Shown here: positions 5,804-7,503 of the stretch, piece after piece | Numbering within the stretch: position 1 is the first letter of the stretch | How the letters are laid out: each line of letters opens with the position of its first letter | Assembly (NCBI GenBank): GCA_007123465.1 | Contig: SKLB01000369.1 | Span: forward strand, 1 to 7,503 | Source of the DNA: Spirochaetales bacterium | Lineage (GTDB): Bacteria; Spirochaetota; Spirochaetia; DSM-27196; PWMO01 | Direction: 5' to 3' | DNA length: 7,503 bases | Notes under the pieces: generated by a model | Told to the model about the DNA's origin: nothing | What the model saw: only the letters and a program-made list of their open reading frames with translations | The model's database searches: none | Program-made: the position numbers and the translations under genes

Positions 5804-7503
5804 ATGGAAATTCGCCCTGGAAGGCAATACCCGCTGGGAGCACGCTACGACGGTGCCGGCATCAACTTCTCGGTTTTTTCTGAGGTTGCCGACTATGTCG
5901 AGCTGTGTCTTTTTGACGAGACCGGCCGCGAGACGCGCCACCGTTTGCCCGAGGTCACCGCCCACTGCTGGCACGGATACGTTCCCAACCTCATTCCGGG
6001 GCAGAGTTACGGGTTCCGGATTCACGGTCCGTGGGAGCCTTCGGCAGGCAGCGTCTGCAACCCCAACAAGCTGCTGCTGGATCCTTACGCCAAGGCGATT
6101 TCGGGTGAGGTAGGCTGGAATGACGCGGTATTTGCCTTTATTCCGGGCACCGACGAGCTGAACGAGATCGATAGCGCTCCTTTTGTGCCCAAGTCGGTGG
6201 TCACCAACCCCTTCTTTGACTGGACCGACGACCACTCGCCGCGGGTGCCGTGGAACGAGACGGTGATCTACGAGCTGCACGTCAAGGGCTTCTCGGTGAT
6301 CCACCCCGAGATACCCGCCGAGCTACGCGGAACCTACAGCGCGCTGGCGCATCCGGCGTCGATAGACTACTTCAAGCGCCTGGGCGTGACCTCGCTGGAA
6401 CTGATGCCGGTGCACCAGTTTGTGCACGACGGTCACCTGCTGGAAAAGGGCTTGCGTAACTACTGGGGTTACAACACCATCGGGTTCTTTGCGCCGCACA
6501 GCGAGTACGCCGCGCGCGAGACCGCCGGGGTTCAGGTGGCTGAGTTCAAGCAGATGGTCAAGACGCTGCACAAGGCCGGTATCGAGGTTATCCTGGATGT
6601 AGTCTATAACCACACCGCCGAGGGCAATCACGATGGCCCGACGCTGTGCTTCAAGGGGCTGGATAACGGGGCCTACTACCGGCTCTCGCCCGAGGACCCG
6701 CGCTACTACGTTGACTACACCGGCACCGGTAACAGTCTCAACATGCGTCATCCGCACGTGCTGCAGTTGATCATGGATTCGCTGCGCTACTGGATCCAGG
6801 AGATGCACGTTGACGGGTTCCGCTTTGATCTGGCCAGTGCGCTGGCGCGTGAGCTGCACGACGTGGATCGGCTGTCGGCCTTCTTCGACATCATCCAGCA
6901 GGACCCTGTGATAAGCCAGGTCAAGCTGATAGCTGAACCGTGGGATGTGGGCGAGGGCGGCTACCAGGTCGGCAACTTCCCCCCGGGCTGGTCGGAGTGG
7001 AACGGCAAGTACCGCGACTCCATTCGCAGCTTCTGGCGCGGGCAGGACCAGACGCTGGCCAAGTTTGCCTATCGCGTTACCGGCAGCTCGGATCTCTACG
7101 AAAACACCGGCCGCCGCCCCTACGCCAGCATCAACTTTGTCACCTGCCACGACGGCTTCACTCTGACCGATCTGGTGTCCTACAATGAGAAACACAACCA
7201 GGCCAACGGCGAAGACAACCGTGACGGAGAATCCCACAACCGCTCGTGGAATTGTGGCGTTGAAGGCCCCTCCGAAGACAGGGAGATTCTGGCTCTGCGT
7301 AACCGGCAGCGGCGCAACCTGATGCTGACGCTGTTTCTTTCTCAGGGAGTACCGATGCTGAGCGCCGGTGATGAAATTGGCCGCACCCAGAACGGTAACA
7401 ACAACACCTACTGCCAGGACAACGAGCTTTCGTGGCTGCACTGGGACCGGGCCGACCGCGAGTTCCTGCGCTTTATGCGCACACTGGTGGCGTTCCGCCG
7501 CGA
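5804..7503 (+). CDS. glgX: Glycogen debranching enzyme GlgX/TreX (GH13, isoamylase type), 3' end outside window
   Basis: This enzyme hydrolyses alpha-1,6 branch points of glycogen or limit dextrin in the cytoplasm, aiding glycogen breakdown. The reading frame is open from ATG 5804 to the window edge (566 full codons); relatives are about 650-720 residues, so roughly the last fifth is missing. The N-terminus (about 6-95) is a CBM48-like domain ('PLGARYDGAGINFSVFSE', 'YGFRIHGPW'). The GH13 barrel follows from about 150: 'VIYELHVKGFSV' (154-165), 'NYWGYNTIGFFAP' (219-231), DVVYNH (265-270), HVDGFRFD with nucleophile Asp342, LIAEPWD with acid/base Glu378, and TCHDGF with transition-state Asp450. 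'YNEKHNQANGEDNRDG' (460-475) and 'AGDEIGRTQNGNNNTYCQDN' (521-540) are typical of GlgX/TreX. All catalytic residues are present. It is divergent from the GGDEF gene across 95 bp. GlgX versus TreX specificity cannot be separated here. Confidence 0.95.
   Translation, partial: MEIRPGRQYPLGARYDGAGINFSVFSEVADYVELCLFDETGRETRHRLPEVTAHCWHGYVPNLIPGQSYGFRIHGPWEPSAGSVCNPNKLLLDPYAKAISGEVGWNDAVFAFIPGTDELNEIDSAPFVPKSVVTNPFFDWTDDHSPRVPWNETVIYELHVKGFSVIHPEIPAELRGTYSALAHPASIDYFKRLGVTSLELMPVHQFVHDGHLLEKGLRNYWGYNTIGFFAPHSEYAARETAGVQVAEFKQMVKTLHKAGIEVILDVVYNHTAEGNHDGPTLCFKGLDNGAYYRLSPEDPRYYVDYTGTGNSLNMRHPHVLQLIMDSLRYWIQEMHVDGFRFDLASALARELHDVDRLSAFFDIIQQDPVISQVKLIAEPWDVGEGGYQVGNFPPGWSEWNGKYRDSIRSFWRGQDQTLAKFAYRVTGSSDLYENTGRRPYASINFVTCHDGFTLTDLVSYNEKHNQANGEDNRDGESHNRSWNCGVEGPSEDREILALRNRQRRNLMLTLFLSQGVPMLSAGDEIGRTQNGNNNTYCQDNELSWLHWDRADREFLRFMRTLVAFRR

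Noticed and set aside
5709..5843. 45-residue extension of the GGDEF protein to ATG 5843
   Set aside because: It would overlap the divergent glgX start and the promoter region, and the sequence looks non-coding in character. ATG 5708 has its own AGGA site.
6323..7441. Minus-strand open frame of 372 codons opposite glgX
   Set aside because: The plus strand encodes all GH13 catalytic motifs here. The antisense translation has no coherent domain, and the frame follows from codon bias.

Overview
The window looks like ordinary chromosome from a GC-rich bacterium with two membranes, most likely a free-living spirochaete of the Spirochaeta/Alkalispirochaeta type. That placement is an inference from protein style: the solute-binding protein's signal peptide and GQRQ-type mature start, the membrane-anchored M23 peptidase with an 'LLIIPHSEKR' stretch before its membrane helix, and the GGDEF protein's large unassigned helical N-terminus. 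No rRNA, tRNA, CRISPR array, insertion sequence or phage gene is visible. Genes are tightly packed; the longest non-coding stretch is about 184 bp.

Layout. (1) Positions 1-1240, minus strand: a polar amino-acid ABC importer operon. A periplasmic family-3 binding protein comes first, followed with a 13-nt overlap by its permease, which runs out of the window. (2) Positions 1241-1424: a divergent control region. It has a good sigma70-like promoter for the importer, a perfect 15-bp palindrome where that promoter's transcript should start, and a second promoter facing right. (3) Positions 1425-2999, plus strand: a two-gene unit with a membrane-anchored M23/LytM-type peptidase and, 15 nt later, the cytoplasmic repair enzyme MsrA. 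(4) Positions 3009-5708, minus strand: a large soluble GGDEF protein (899 aa, probable diguanylate cyclase) ending only 9 bp from msrA. (5) Positions 5709-5803: a 95-bp divergent promoter region. (6) Positions 5804 to the right edge, plus strand: a GlgX/TreX-type glycogen debranching enzyme, cut by the window end.

How the genes work together. The importer genes form one functional unit (capture and membrane passage; any ATPase gene would lie outside the window). The M23 peptidase and MsrA are probably co-transcribed but have no obvious biochemical link. The GGDEF protein and the debranching enzyme share an upstream region, which allows but does not show a link between c-di-GMP signalling and glycogen use.

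The most unusual signals are small. A 25-bp palindrome (12-bp arms) lies inside the first 100 nt of the permease gene, just after the binding-protein gene ends, where an RNA hairpin could set the binding-protein/permease ratio. The 15-bp operator-like palindrome sits on the importer promoter. The GGDEF protein has about 690 residues of unrecognised sequence and an out-of-register allosteric I-site. I saw no convincing new multi-gene system here.
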